This document shows positions 34,999 through 43,714 of a stretch of 64,000 nucleotides of DNA, piece after piece. Under the pieces are notes generated by a model. That model made no database searches and was not told the DNA's origin. It worked only from the letters and a program-made list of their open reading frames with translations. The stretch is from NCBI RefSeq assembly GCF_037201975.1, contig NZ_CP147520.1, positions 3,658,001 through 3,722,000 on the forward strand. The letters run 5' to 3'. Position numbers and translations under genes: made by a program. Numbering within the stretch: position 1 is the first letter of the stretch; every line of letters starts with the position of its first letter. This DNA comes from Streptomyces sp. TG1A-60. GTDB lineage: Bacteria > Actinomycetota > Actinomycetes > Streptomycetales > Streptomycetaceae.

Positions 34999-36402
34999 GT
35001 GGCCGCGTCCCCTACCCCTCCTAACCGCAAGGTTCTCGGACGGCTCTCCCTGCCCGAACGGACCTTCGTGGCAGACGCGCTGCGCACCGAGACCGTCGGC
35101 GGTGTGCTGCTGCTCCTCGCCGCGGTCACCGCGCTGGTCTGGGTCAACGTCCCCGCGCTGCACGACAGCTACGAGAGCCTCAGCCACTTCCACTTCGGCC
35201 CCTCAGCCCTCGGCCTCGACCTGTCCGTGGCGCACTGGGCCGCCGACGGGCTTCTCGCGATCTTCTTCTTCGTCGCCGGCATAGAACTCAAGCGCGAGCT
35301 GGTCGCCGGTGACCTCCGGGATCCCCGGACGGCCGCGCTGCCCGTCGTCGCCGCCCTGTGCGGCATGGCCGTACCGGCGCTCGTGTACGTGCTCACCAGC
35401 CTCAGCGGCGGCGGCTCCCTGACCGGCTGGGCGGTGCCCACGGCGACGGACATCGCCTTCGCGCTGGCCGTGCTCGCCGTCATCGGCACCTCCCTGCCGA
35501 GCGCGCTGCGGGCCTTCCTGCTCACCCTCGCCGTCGTCGACGACCTGTTCGCGATCCTGATCATCGCGGTGTTCTTCACCGACAGCCTCGACTTCGCCGC
35601 GCTCGGCGGCGCCTTCGTCGGCCTCGCCGTCTTCTGGCTGCTGCTGAGGAAGGGCGTGCGCGGGTGGTACATATATGTTCCGCTCGCCCTCCTCATCTGG
35701 GGGCTGATGTACAACAGCGGCATCCACGCCACCATCGCCGGTGTCGCGATGGGGCTCATGCTGCGCTGCACCCGGCGCGAAGGTGAGGAGCACTCCCCCG
35801 GCGAGCACATCGAGCACCTGGTGCGCCCCGTGTCCGCCGGGCTGGCGGTGCCACTGTTCGCCCTGTTCAGCGCGGGTGTCGCGGTGTCGGGCAGTGCGCT
35901 CGGAGAGGTGTTCACCCAGCCGGAGACGCTCGGGGTGGTGCTCGGCCTCGTCGTCGGCAAGACGATCGGCATCTTCGGTGGGACCTGGCTGGCCGCCCGC
36001 TTCACCCGCGCTTCGCTCTCCGACGACCTCTCCTGGCCGGACGTCTTCGCGGTCTCCTCCCTCGCCGGGATCGGCTTCACCGTGTCGCTGCTCATCGGCG
36101 AACTGGCCTTCGAGGGCGACCCGGTGCTCTCCGACAGCGTCAAGGCGGCCGTCCTCACCGGTTCCCTCATCGCGGCGGTCCTGGCGACCGTCCTGTTGAA
36201 GATGCGCAATGCCAAGTACCAGGCCCTGTGGGCCGCCGAGGAGCGCGACGAGGACCTCGACGGCATCCCCGACATCTACGAACAGGACGACCCGGCGTAC
36301 CACCTGCGCATGGCCGAGCTCTACGAAAGCAAGGCCGCCGAACATCGCAGGCTTGCCGAAGTAGCGGGCGGGGCAGGCGACGGCGACGACGGTCCGGCAT
36401 GA
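34999..36402 (+). CDS. nhaA: Na+/H+ antiporter NhaA
   Basis: A 467-residue 12-helix antiporter. The transport site is seen as VVDDLFAI (the two adjacent Asp residues that bind Na+), with TATDIAFALAVLA in helix 4 and FFFVAGIELKREL early on. It exchanges external protons for internal sodium to keep pH and ion balance. A hydrophilic tail after the last helix (DIYEQDDPAYHLRMAELYESKAAEH) is longer than in E. coli. The GTG at 34999 (VAASPTPP) has GGAGG 8 nt upstream; the frame before it is not coding. Paired direct repeats lie in the leader. It is followed 39 bp later by the holin-X gene and may be co-transcribed. Confidence 0.96.
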   Translation: MAASPTPPNRKVLGRLSLPERTFVADALRTETVGGVLLLLAAVTALVWVNVPALHDSYESLSHFHFGPSALGLDLSVAHWAADGLLAIFFFVAGIELKRELVAGDLRDPRTAALPVVAALCGMAVPALVYVLTSLSGGGSLTGWAVPTATDIAFALAVLAVIGTSLPSALRAFLLTLAVVDDLFAILIIAVFFTDSLDFAALGGAFVGLAVFWLLLRKGVRGWYIYVPLALLIWGLMYNSGIHATIAGVAMGLMLRCTRREGEEHSPGEHIEHLVRPVSAGLAVPLFALFSAGVAVSGSALGEVFTQPETLGVVLGLVVGKTIGIFGGTWLAARFTRASLSDDLSWPDVFAVSSLAGIGFTVSLLIGELAFEGDPVLSDSVKAAVLTGSLIAAVLATVLLKMRNAKYQALWAAEERDEDLDGIPDIYEQDDPAYHLRMAELYESKAAEHRRLAEVAGGAGDGDDGPA

Positions 36403-36441
36403 TCTGACAGGACCGTACACACGCATATGAGGGAGACCCCG

Positions 36442-36921
36442 ATGAGCGCACCCGACGGCAGCCCGGTCGGAGCCGAACGCAGTGTCGGTCAGCTGTTCGC
36501 CTCGGCGACGGCCGAGATGTCCGCGCTGGTGCACGACGAGATCGCGCTCGCCAAGGCCCAGCTCAGGCAGGACGTCAAGCGAGGCGTGGTCGGCGGCGGT
36601 GCGTTCACGGCGGCCGGCGCGGTGCTGATCTTCTCGCTGCCGATGCTGAGCTTCGCCCTGGCGTACGGCATCCGCACCTGGAGCGACTGGAACCTCGCCC
36701 TCTGCTTCCTGCTGTCGTTCCTGGCGAACGTGGTGGTCGCGCTCGTCCTGGCGCTCATCGGCGTCGTCTTCTCCAAGAAGGCCAAGAAGGGACAGGGCCC
36801 GCAGAAGGTCGCCGCCTCCATGAAGCAGACGGCGGGCGTACTGCAGAACGCCAAGCCGCACCCCCGCCGGCCCGCCCCGGCCGACGACGCCGTCGAGGCT
36901 GTGGCACGCTCAACCCCATGA
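36442..36921 (+). CDS. Phage holin superfamily III / DUF1469-type membrane protein
   Basis: A 159-residue protein with a helical amphipathic N-terminus (LFASATAEMSALVHDEIALAKAQL), two hydrophobic helices (about 57-80 and 90-115) and a basic tail rich in Lys/Pro. This matches the actinobacterial holin-X family found in ordinary chromosomes; nothing phage-related is near, so a lysis role is not implied. ATG 36442 has GGGAGACC upstream. Its stop overlaps the next ATG in ATGA (36918-36921), tying it to the hydrolase. Positional counterpart of Rv3669. Confidence 0.85.
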   Translation: MSAPDGSPVGAERSVGQLFASATAEMSALVHDEIALAKAQLRQDVKRGVVGGGAFTAAGAVLIFSLPMLSFALAYGIRTWSDWNLALCFLLSFLANVVVALVLALIGVVFSKKAKKGQGPQKVAASMKQTAGVLQNAKPHPRRPAPADDAVEAVARSTP

Positions 36922-37880
36922 CGGACCCCGCGGCCACCCCGGCCGCCTCCTGGAACCAGCACGCGTCTCCCGTACGGCTCGACGTGCCCGGCGCGAAGGA
37001 GCTGGTCCACCGGGACGTTGCCGCCAACGGCGCGCGCTTCCACATCGCCGAGGTGGGCGACGGGCCGCTGGTGCTGCTGCTGCACGGCTTCCCGCAGTTC
37101 TGGTGGACGTGGCGGCACCAACTGGTCGCCCTCGCCGACGCGGGCTTCCGTGCCGTGGCCATGGACCTGCGCGGCGTCGGCGGCAGCGACCGCACGCCCC
37201 GGGGGTATGACCCCGCGAACCTCGCCCTCGACATCACCGGCGTCGTACGGTCACTCGGCGAGCCCGACGCCGCGCTGGTCGGCCACGACCTGGGCGGCTA
37301 TCTGGCGTGGACCGCGGCCGTGATGCGCCCCAAACTGGTGCGGCGGCTCGCGGTGGCCTCGATGCCGCACCCGCGCCGCTGGCGCTCGGCGATGCTCTCG
37401 GACGTCAAGCAGACGGCCGCGGGCTCCTACGTCTGGGGGTTTCAGCGGCCCTGGATCCCCGAGCGGCAGCTCACCGCCGACGACGGTGCCCTGGTCGGCC
37501 GGCTGATCCGGGACTGGTCGGGGCCTCGGCTGCCCGACGACGAGGCCGTGGAGGCGTACCGGCGGGCGATGTGCGTCCCGTCGACGGCGCACTGCTCGAT
37601 CGAGCCCTACCGGTGGATGGTGCGGTCGCTGGCCCGCCCGGACGGCATCCAGTTCAACCGGCGGATGAAGCGCCCGGTGCGGGTGCCCACCCTCCACCTG
37701 CACGGTTCGCTGGATCCGGTGATGCGTACACGCAGCGCGGCCGGGTCCGGGGAGTACGTCGAAGCGCCGTACCGCTGGCGGCTGTTCGACGGGCTGGGGC
37801 ACTTCCCGCACGAGGAGGACCCGGTGGCGTTCTCGGCCGAACTCATCAACTGGCTCAAGGATCCGGAACCCGACCGGTGA
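36918..37880 (+). CDS. Alpha/beta hydrolase of the epoxide hydrolase type
   Basis: A 320-residue enzyme with HGFPQFWWTWRHQ as the oxyanion loop, GHDLGGYLAW as the nucleophile elbow (Asp nucleophile, as in epoxide hydrolases and dehalogenases), and GHFPHEEDP containing the catalytic His. The cap region holds the RWM and EAYRRAM segments where the epoxide-binding tyrosine is expected. The reaction is probably hydrolysis of an epoxide or ester; the substrate is unknown. It is translationally coupled to the holin-X gene and matches the EphE position (Rv3670), next to the MarP-like protease as in mycobacteria. Confidence 0.9.
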   Translation: MTDPAATPAASWNQHASPVRLDVPGAKELVHRDVAANGARFHIAEVGDGPLVLLLHGFPQFWWTWRHQLVALADAGFRAVAMDLRGVGGSDRTPRGYDPANLALDITGVVRSLGEPDAALVGHDLGGYLAWTAAVMRPKLVRRLAVASMPHPRRWRSAMLSDVKQTAAGSYVWGFQRPWIPERQLTADDGALVGRLIRDWSGPRLPDDEAVEAYRRAMCVPSTAHCSIEPYRWMVRSLARPDGIQFNRRMKRPVRVPTLHLHGSLDPVMRTRSAAGSGEYVEAPYRWRLFDGLGHFPHEEDPVAFSAELINWLKDPEPDR

Positions 37881-38064
37881 ACGGCGGCCGAGCCGGCTCC
37901 GACGGGGCCCCCGGGCCCCGTCGGAGCCACTGATGTCACAGCCCCCGGGAAGGCACAGCCCGGCATGAACACATGTTCCCCGAACAGCCACTTGCCCGGC
38001 GCATAGGCCAATTGGGGGGTGTGGGGGCGGTTATCGACCTTGGGGCGGGGGCACACGTCGGGGT

Positions 38065-38244
38065 ATGGGCTGGACGCACGACTACAGTGACGCAGCACGC
38101 AACCGCCGCTCGGCCGCGGGCCTGAGCTCCCACCAGAGGGGCGCCCCGCAACTGCCGGGCACGGATCCCCGGCTGGGCATTCCGCGCATCCTGCGCCGCC
38201 GGGCCCGCTGGGTCTCGGCCCGGCTGCGCCACTCCCGTCCCTGA
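38065..38244 (+). CDS. Small basic protein, 59 aa
   Basis: ATG at 38065 opens a frame MGWTHDYSDAARNRRSAAGL... rich in Arg, with PQLPGTDPRLGIPR in the middle and a C-terminus WVSARLRHSRP before TGA at 38242. I recall an almost identical small protein at this position in other Streptomyces, and codon third positions are strongly G/C, both pointing to a real gene. The GGGGT upstream is a weak ribosome-binding site. Charge pattern suggests nucleic-acid or membrane-surface binding but no motif is known. It lies alone between convergent genes, in the 410-bp gap 37881-38294. Confidence 0.62.
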   Translation: MGWTHDYSDAARNRRSAAGLSSHQRGAPQLPGTDPRLGIPRILRRRARWVSARLRHSRP

Positions 38245-38294
38245 CGCTTACGGGGCGGCCTTCACCACGTCTCGTCACACGGCCCCACCCGGTC

Positions 38295-39494
38295 TCAGAG
38301 GGCGCAGCTGTCGCTGTCCACCTGCTGGTTGGCCGTACGGCCCTTGGCGATGTCCTCCTCGATCTCGTCCGCGGTGAGCGCGTAGCCCGTGTCCGGGTCG
38401 TCGAGGGACTTCGCGAAGACCACGCCGTACACCTCGCCCTCGGGCGTGAGCAGCGGGCCGCCGGAATTGCCCTGGCGGACGGTCGCGTAGAGGGAGTAGA
38501 CGTCGCGGTGGACGGTGCCGCGCTTGTAGATGTCGGCGCCGTCAGCCGTGATGCGACCACGCACGCGCGCGGGGCGGACGTCGTACGCGCCGTTCTCCGG
38601 GAAGCCCGCCACGATCGCGTCGTCGCCGCTGACGGCGTCCTTGGCGGTGAACTCCAGCACGGGCGCCCGCAGGCCCGGCACGTCCAGTACGGCGATGTCG
38701 CGCCCCCAGTCATAGAGGACGACCTTGGCGTCGTACTTGCGGCCCTCGCCGCCGATCTGGACGGTGGGTTCGTCGACTCCGCCGACCACGTGCGCGTTGG
38801 TCATCACACGGCGCTCGTCGAAGACGAAGCCGGTGCCTTCGAGGACCTTGCCGCAACTCTGGGCCGTACCCATCACCTTGACGATGGACCGCTGGGCGCG
38901 CTGGGCGACCGGGCTGCTCGCGAGCGCCGGGTCGGGGGGCTGGACCTCGGTGATCGGCTCGTTCGAGAACGGGCTGAAGACCTGCGGCAAGCCGTTCTGG
39001 GTGAGCACCGAGGAGAAGTCCGCGAACCAGGTGTCCGCCTGGTTCGGCAGGGCCCGGGCCACGCCCTGGAGCACCTTGGAGTTGCGGACCTCCTTGCCGA
39101 GCGTCGGCAGCGTCGTCCCGGCGAGTGCGGAACCGATCAGCCAGGCGACCAGGAGCATCGCCACGACGTTGACGAGGGCGCCGCCGGTGGCGTCCAGGGC
39201 GCGGGCCGGGGACCACGTGATGTACCGGCGCAGCTTGTTGCCCAGGTGGGTGGTGAGGGCCTGGCCGACGGAGGCGCAGACGATCACGATGACCACCGCG
39301 ACGACGGCGGCAGCCGTGCTGACCTCAGAGTTGTCGGTCATCCAGTCCCAGATGACGGGCAGGGCGTAGACCGCGACGAGACCGCCGCCGAGGAAGCCGA
39401 TCACCGACAGGATGCCGACGACGAAGCCCTGTCGATAGCCCACGATCGCGAACCACACGGCGGCGACCAGCAACAGGATGTCCAGCACGTTCAC
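38295..39494 (-). CDS. MarP-like membrane serine protease (CvpA plus trypsin-like domain)
   Basis: A 399-residue protein. The first about 115 residues are a CvpA/colicin V-type domain with four membrane helices. The extracellular part is a chymotrypsin-fold protease with His in VMTNAHVVGG, Asp in RDIAVLDV and Ser in RQGNSGGPLL. Cysteines in QSCGK and at the very C-terminus (DSCAL) match the disulfide that holds M. tuberculosis MarP (Rv3671c) in its active form. MarP is needed there to survive acid and oxidative stress; a similar envelope-stress role is inferred. Start ATG 39494. Confidence 0.93.
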   Translation of the reverse strand: MNVLDILLLVAAVWFAIVGYRQGFVVGILSVIGFLGGGLVAVYALPVIWDWMTDNSEVSTAAAVVAVVIVIVCASVGQALTTHLGNKLRRYITWSPARALDATGGALVNVVAMLLVAWLIGSALAGTTLPTLGKEVRNSKVLQGVARALPNQADTWFADFSSVLTQNGLPQVFSPFSNEPITEVQPPDPALASSPVAQRAQRSIVKVMGTAQSCGKVLEGTGFVFDERRVMTNAHVVGGVDEPTVQIGGEGRKYDAKVVLYDWGRDIAVLDVPGLRAPVLEFTAKDAVSGDDAIVAGFPENGAYDVRPARVRGRITADGADIYKRGTVHRDVYSLYATVRQGNSGGPLLTPEGEVYGVVFAKSLDDPDTGYALTADEIEEDIAKGRTANQQVDSDSCAL

Positions 39495-39612
39495 CGCTTC
39501 AAGCCTCGCCTCGTCGCTTCGCGATCACTACAGACCGACCGGGGTCCGGTCCGCCGCACGGCGACAGGAGGACACAACAGGCCCCGAAAGACGCAGCACG
39601 GCAGACACCCTG

Positions 39613-40389
39613 TCATGAGCGCCAGTCGAGCGGGACCTGCTTGTCACGGTCCCAGGGGCGCTCCCAGCCCGCGTAGTGCAGCAGACGGTCGATCACTCCG
39701 GCCGTGAAACCCCACACCAGGGCGGATTCGACCAGAAATGCCGGACCCGCGTGGCCACGGGGGTGAATGGCGGTGGTTCTGTTCGCCGGGTCCGTGAGAT
39801 CCGCCACGGGAACGGTGAAGACGCGTGCCGTCTCGTCCGGGTCGACGACCCGGACCGGGGTCGGCTCCCGCCACCAGCCGAGCACCGGGGTCACGACGAA
39901 GCCGCTGACCGGGATGTACAGCTTGGGCAGCACGCCGAAGAGCTGCACGCCGGCGGCATCGAGTCCGGTCTCCTCCTCGGCCTCACGCAGGGCGGCGCGC
40001 AGCGGGCCGTCGGTCTGCGGGTCGCCGTCCTCGGGGTCGAGGGCACCGCCGGGGAAGGACGGCTGGCCCGCGTGCGATCTCAGCGAGCCGGCACGCTCCA
40101 TGAGCAGCAGCTCCGGCCCGCGCGGGCCCTCGCCGAACAGGATCAGGACCGCCGACTGCCGCCCCGAGCCGTTCGCCGGCGGCAGGAAGCGGCTCAGCTG
40201 CGGTGGCTCGATGGTCTCGACGGCGCGCACCACCGGGTCCAGCCAGGCGGGCAGGCCGGTGGTGTCCAGCTCCGCTCCGTCCGAACCCGGCCTGTGCCCG
40301 TCCGACCCGGGCAGGCCGGGCCGGGCGTCCCGCGTGTGGTGCCCGCTGTCGGTGTCCGTACCGCCGCCCGTCCAGCTCGCGCGTGTCAT
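39613..40389 (-). CDS. Nudix CoA pyrophosphatase-type hydrolase
   Basis: A 258-residue enzyme. The Nudix box is seen as GGALDPEDG...LREAEEETGL, and the preceding RAGSLRSHAGQPSFPGG is the extra signature of the CoA/acyl-CoA pyrophosphatase branch (NUDT7/8-like). It should cleave CoA to phosphopantetheine and 3',5'-ADP. A Gly/Asp-rich leader precedes the domain. ATG 40389 with GGGGGTGG upstream; the frame continues to 40458 but those residues look unconserved. Counterpart of Rv3672c. Confidence 0.9.
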   Translation of the reverse strand: MTRASWTGGGTDTDSGHHTRDARPGLPGSDGHRPGSDGAELDTTGLPAWLDPVVRAVETIEPPQLSRFLPPANGSGRQSAVLILFGEGPRGPELLLMERAGSLRSHAGQPSFPGGALDPEDGDPQTDGPLRAALREAEEETGLDAAGVQLFGVLPKLYIPVSGFVVTPVLGWWREPTPVRVVDPDETARVFTVPVADLTDPANRTTAIHPRGHAGPAFLVESALVWGFTAGVIDRLLHYAGWERPWDRDKQVPLDWRS

Positions 40390-40540
40390 TGCCACCCCCG
40401 TCGTTCTTCCGGTCCCAACGGCCGGAGACCCGCTGATCGTTCCGCTCGGGCCTCGCATCCCTCGTGTGGGTGGCGGGGCGAGGGTGCGGCGGGGCGCGTG
40501 CCGGAGGGGGCGTACGCGCTGGTGTGCTGTGTGCGGAACG

Positions 40541-41635
40541 TCATCCGGTGGCCCCCTGAGGCGGGGCCGGGATGCCGCCCGCGTCCAGGTACGACTGCGG
40601 GGGCTTGAGGCGTTGACCGGGGAAGCCGCCCTTCTCGTACTTCAGGAGCTTCCTGGCCTTCTCCGGGTCCGTCTCGCCCTCGCCGTACGCCGGGCAGAGC
40701 GGGGCGATGGGGCAGGCGCCGCAGGCCGGTTTCCGGGCGTGGCAGATACGGCGGCCGTGGAAGATCACGTGGTGCGACAGCATCGTCCACTCGCTCTTCG
40801 GGAAGAGAGCGCCGATGGCCGCCTCGATCTTGTCGGGATCGGTCGCCTCGGTCCACCTCCAGCGCCGTACGAGCCGCTGGAAGTGCGTGTCCACGGTGAT
40901 CCCGGGCCGCCCGAAGGCGTTCCCCAACACGACGAAGGCGGTCTTGCGGCCGACGCCGGGCAGCTTGACGAGGTCTTGGAGACGGCCGGGGACCTCGCCC
41001 CTGTGGTTCTCCACCAGCGCCTTCGACAGCCCTATCACCGATTTCGTCTTGGCCCGGAAGAACCCGCAGGGCCGCAAAATCTCCTCGACCTGCTCCGGGT
41101 CGGCCGCGGCCAGGTCCTCGGGGGTCGGATACCTCGCGAAGAGCGCCGGCGTCGTCTGGTTGACCCGCAGGTCGGTCGTCTGGGCCGACAGGACCGTCGC
41201 GACGATCAGCTGGAACGGGTTCTCGAAATCCAGCTCCGGGTGCGCGTACGGGTACACCTCGGCGAGTTCGCGGTTGATACGGCGGGCGCGGCGGACGAGG
41301 GCGGTCCGCGACTCGGGGCGGGAAGGCCGGGGCATCTTCGACGGCGCTTTCCCCGCTGCTGGTGACCTCCGCGCCACGGGCGCGGGCTGCGCTTCTGCCG
41401 TCGTCCGCGCCGCCGGCGTCTTCGGGGACGTCGTGGACCTTCTCGTCGGTGCGGCCTTCGTCGCCGGGGCCGTGGTCTTCCGGGCGGGGTTCTCCGCCGC
41501 TGATGGATCGGACACCTTCGTCGCCTTTGCCGTTTTGTTCGCTCCCATGGAGTCCTGTTCGCCGACAGCGGAATCGCGACGCACAACCACCTGCCCAGCC
41601 CCCTTGGCCTGTGCTCTCACCGGCGTTTTGGACAC
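40541..41635 (-). CDS. nth: Endonuclease III
   Basis: DNA N-glycosylase/AP lyase that removes oxidised pyrimidines. The C-terminal about 230 residues show the helix-hairpin-helix [10 protein letters not shown] with the catalytic Lys, the catalytic Asp in TVDTHFQR, and the 4Fe-4S ligands in C-x6-C-x2-C-x5-C ([17 protein letters not shown]). The N-terminus carries an extra roughly 110 residues rich in Lys, Ala, Thr and Pro, unlike the 211-aa E. coli enzyme. The GTG at 41635 has no obvious RBS; an ATG 29 codons later ([10 protein letters not shown]) preceded by GGACTCC is an alternative start. Divergent from crp. Confidence 0.94.
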   Translation of the reverse strand: MSKTPVRAQAKGAGQVVVRRDSAVGEQDSMGANKTAKATKVSDPSAAENPARKTTAPATKAAPTRRSTTSPKTPAARTTAEAQPAPVARRSPAAGKAPSKMPRPSRPESRTALVRRARRINRELAEVYPYAHPELDFENPFQLIVATVLSAQTTDLRVNQTTPALFARYPTPEDLAAADPEQVEEILRPCGFFRAKTKSVIGLSKALVENHRGEVPGRLQDLVKLPGVGRKTAFVVLGNAFGRPGITVDTHFQRLVRRWRWTEATDPDKIEAAIGALFPKSEWTMLSHHVIFHGRRICHARKPACGACPIAPLCPAYGEGETDPEKARKLLKYEKGGFPGQRLKPPQSYLDAGGIPAPPQGATG

Positions 41636-41737
41636 CCGGCCAGCCTAAAGCCAGGCACCGACATCCGTCCCGGGCCCAGAAGATCGGCCCCCAATTGGAC
41701 CCCTGACGCTTACCCCAGGACATGTGTGCGGCATCCT

Positions 41738-41816
41738 TGTGACAGATCACACTGTTTAGACCGTCCGGCAAAACGGGGAACACGGTCCCCTGGTACTACG
41801 GGGAAACAAGATCCCC
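41738..41816 (+). promoter_or_regulatory. crp control region: CRP-like half-sites and two GGGGA-TCCCC palindromes
   Basis: TGTGACAGATCACA (41738-41751) has the two half-sites of a CRP operator but with a 4-nt spacer in place of 6. Downstream are two inverted repeats 25 bp apart, GGGGAACACGGTCCCC (41775-41790) and GGGGAAACAAGATCCCC (41800-41816), the second ending 14 bp before the crp ribosome-binding site. They may be operators or competing RNA hairpins. Confidence 0.5.
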
Positions 41817-41842
41817 TGAGCAGGTCGACAAGGAGAGAACTC

Positions 41843-42517
41843 GTGGACGACGTTCTGCGGCGCGCCCCGCTCTTCGCGGCGCTCGATGACGAGCAGGCCG
41901 CGGAGCTCCGCGCCTCCATGAGTGAGGTGACCCTCGCGCGCGGTGACGCTCTGTTCCACGAGGGCGACCCCGGCGACCGCCTCTATGTGGTCACCGAAGG
42001 CAAGGTCAAGCTGCACCGCGCGTCGCCCGACGGCCGCGAGAACATGCTGGCCGTGCTCGGCCCCGGTGAGCTGATCGGTGAGCTGTCGCTGTTCGACCCG
42101 GGTCCGCGGACGGCCACGGCCAGCGCGCTGACCGAGGTCAAGCTGCTCGGCCTCGGCCACGGCGATCTGCAGCCGTGGCTGAACGTGCGGCCCGAGGTGG
42201 CCGCGGCGCTGCTGCGTGCCGTCGCGCGGCGCCTGCGCAGGACCAACGACCAGATGTCCGACCTCGTGTTCTCGGACGTTCCCGGTCGTGTCGCCCGTGC
42301 GCTCCTCGACCTCTCCCGGCGCTTCGGGGTGCAGTCGGAGGAGGGCATCCACGTGGTGCACGACCTCACGCAGGAGGAGCTGGCCCAGCTGGTCGGCGCG
42401 TCTCGGGAGACCGTCAACAAGGCGCTGGCGGACTTCGCCCAGCGGGGATGGCTGCGGCTGGAGGCCCGTGCGGTGATTCTGCTGGACGTGGAGCGGCTGG
42501 CCAAGCGGTCGCGCTGA
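41843..42517 (+). CDS. crp: Crp/Fnr-family transcriptional regulator
   Basis: A 224-residue protein, the same length as I recall for S. coelicolor Crp (SCO3571). The cyclic-nucleotide-binding beta-roll spans about 10-120, with GELIGELSLFDPGPRTATA as the phosphate-binding cassette. A dimerisation helix follows, then the helix-turn-helix DLTQEELAQLVGASRETVNKAL. In S. coelicolor Crp is required for germination and stimulates antibiotic production. The GTG at 41843 has a strong AAGGAGAG. Upstream palindromes suggest autoregulation. Counterpart of Rv3676. Confidence 0.96.
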   Translation: MDDVLRRAPLFAALDDEQAAELRASMSEVTLARGDALFHEGDPGDRLYVVTEGKVKLHRASPDGRENMLAVLGPGELIGELSLFDPGPRTATASALTEVKLLGLGHGDLQPWLNVRPEVAAALLRAVARRLRRTNDQMSDLVFSDVPGRVARALLDLSRRFGVQSEEGIHVVHDLTQEELAQLVGASRETVNKALADFAQRGWLRLEARAVILLDVERLAKRSR

Positions 42518-42547
42518 CCCGGGCGCAGGCCCGGTAGCGGCGCAGGC

Positions 42548-42583
42548 CCGGTTTCAGGCATAGGTCCGGTTTCAGGCATAGGT
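42548..42583. repeat. 18-bp tandem duplication downstream of crp
   Basis: Two identical 18-bp units (CCGGTTTCAGGCATAGGT) lie back to back and are followed by a third CCGGT start; a diverged CCGGTAGCGGCGCAGG stretch precedes them. They lie in the 317-bp gap 42518-42834 after crp, where I see no gene, only GC-rich sequence. Confidence 0.7.
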
Positions 42584-42834
42584 CCGGTAGCACGTCGATG
42601 GGGGTTCGTCTCGTTCGCGGGACGGGCCCCATCACTTTTCGCCCCGCCGCGTTTCGCCCGCGCCGCCCTTACCCATTCCGTCCCCAGGGGCTGCCGCCCC
42701 TTCGGCCCCGCTCCTTGGACCCGGCCCGCTCGCGCCGCCCTCACGGCGCTCCGCCCCGGACCCGCCAGGGGCGCCGCGCCCCCGCACCCCGTAAACGACC
42801 TGCCCCCGCCCGCCCCTCGGGGCACAGTGGTTGT

Positions 42835-43680
42835 ATGGCCGAAACAGGGCGTCGAAGAGGGCTGGACAGCCGGGGGTACATCGAGCGGGAGGGGTCGCTC
42901 GGACGGGTGCCCGGAGCGTTCCGGGCGGTGGTGGCGGTGGCTCGGGACCAGGTTCTCAGCATGCTCGCGGCGCGACTGCACAGTGCGTACCTGTACGGGT
43001 CGATTCCTCGGGGGACGGCTCGTCCCGGGCGAAGTGACCTCGATCTGCTGGTGGCGTTGCGCGAGGAGCCCACGGAGGCGGACCGGGCGGAGACGCGCGT
43101 GCTGGACGAGACGCTGGACAAGGAGTTCCCGCAGATCGACGGGGCCAGGACGCTGCTGGTCAGCCGGGCGCGGGTGCTCAGCGACCTGGAGCGGTACGAC
43201 CTGGGCTGGTTCGTGGCCTGTCTGTGCACTCCGCTGCTCGGCGAGGACCTGGCGGAGGATCTGCCGCGCTACCGGCCCGACTCCCTCCTCGCCCGCGAGA
43301 CCAACGGCGACCTCGCGCTGCACCTGCCTCGCTGGCGTGAGCGGATAGCGGAGGCCTCCACCGACGAGGCCCGGCGGTCACTGGTCCGGGGTTACTCCCG
43401 TCGGCTCGTCCGCACCGGGTTCACCCTCGTCATGCCTCGCTGGAACGGCTGGACCAGCGATCTGCGGGAGATGGCGGAGGCGTTCGGCGAGTACTACCCC
43501 GAGCGCGCCGCACAGATGCGTACGGCGGCGGTCGCCGCGTACGAGCCGGGTGCCGTGTCGGGCGGGCCCGTCGCCCACGCCGCCGTCCTGCGGTCGTACG
43601 TGGACGACCTCGGGCCCTGGCTGGCCGAGGAGTACGCACGCGTGCACGGCGTCAAAACGCCGCGCCCCGGAGATCGGTGA
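42835..43680 (+). CDS. Nucleotidyltransferase-domain protein
   Basis: A 281-residue protein with a minimal nucleotidyltransferase fold near residues 45-75: YLYGSIPRGTARPGRSDLDLLV, the GS-x-DxD arrangement of DNA polymerase beta-like enzymes, with the third acidic residue expected about 40 residues further on. The C-terminal helical half contains many Arg/Glu residues and may bind the substrate. Related enzymes modify antibiotics, proteins or RNA; the target is unknown. ATG 42835 follows GTGGTTGT without an RBS. It converges with the MBL gene. Confidence 0.85.
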   Translation: MAETGRRRGLDSRGYIEREGSLGRVPGAFRAVVAVARDQVLSMLAARLHSAYLYGSIPRGTARPGRSDLDLLVALREEPTEADRAETRVLDETLDKEFPQIDGARTLLVSRARVLSDLERYDLGWFVACLCTPLLGEDLAEDLPRYRPDSLLARETNGDLALHLPRWRERIAEASTDEARRSLVRGYSRRLVRTGFTLVMPRWNGWTSDLREMAEAFGEYYPERAAQMRTAAVAAYEPGAVSGGPVAHAAVLRSYVDDLGPWLAEEYARVHGVKTPRPGDR

Positions 43681-43714
43681 GGTCCCGAACGGGCCGCTGA
43701 GCGCAGGCTCAGGA

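Noticed and set aside
36442..36921. Prophage remnant suggested by the holin-type protein
   Set aside because: The gene is coupled to a hydrolase in a conserved chromosomal neighbourhood and no other phage gene is near.
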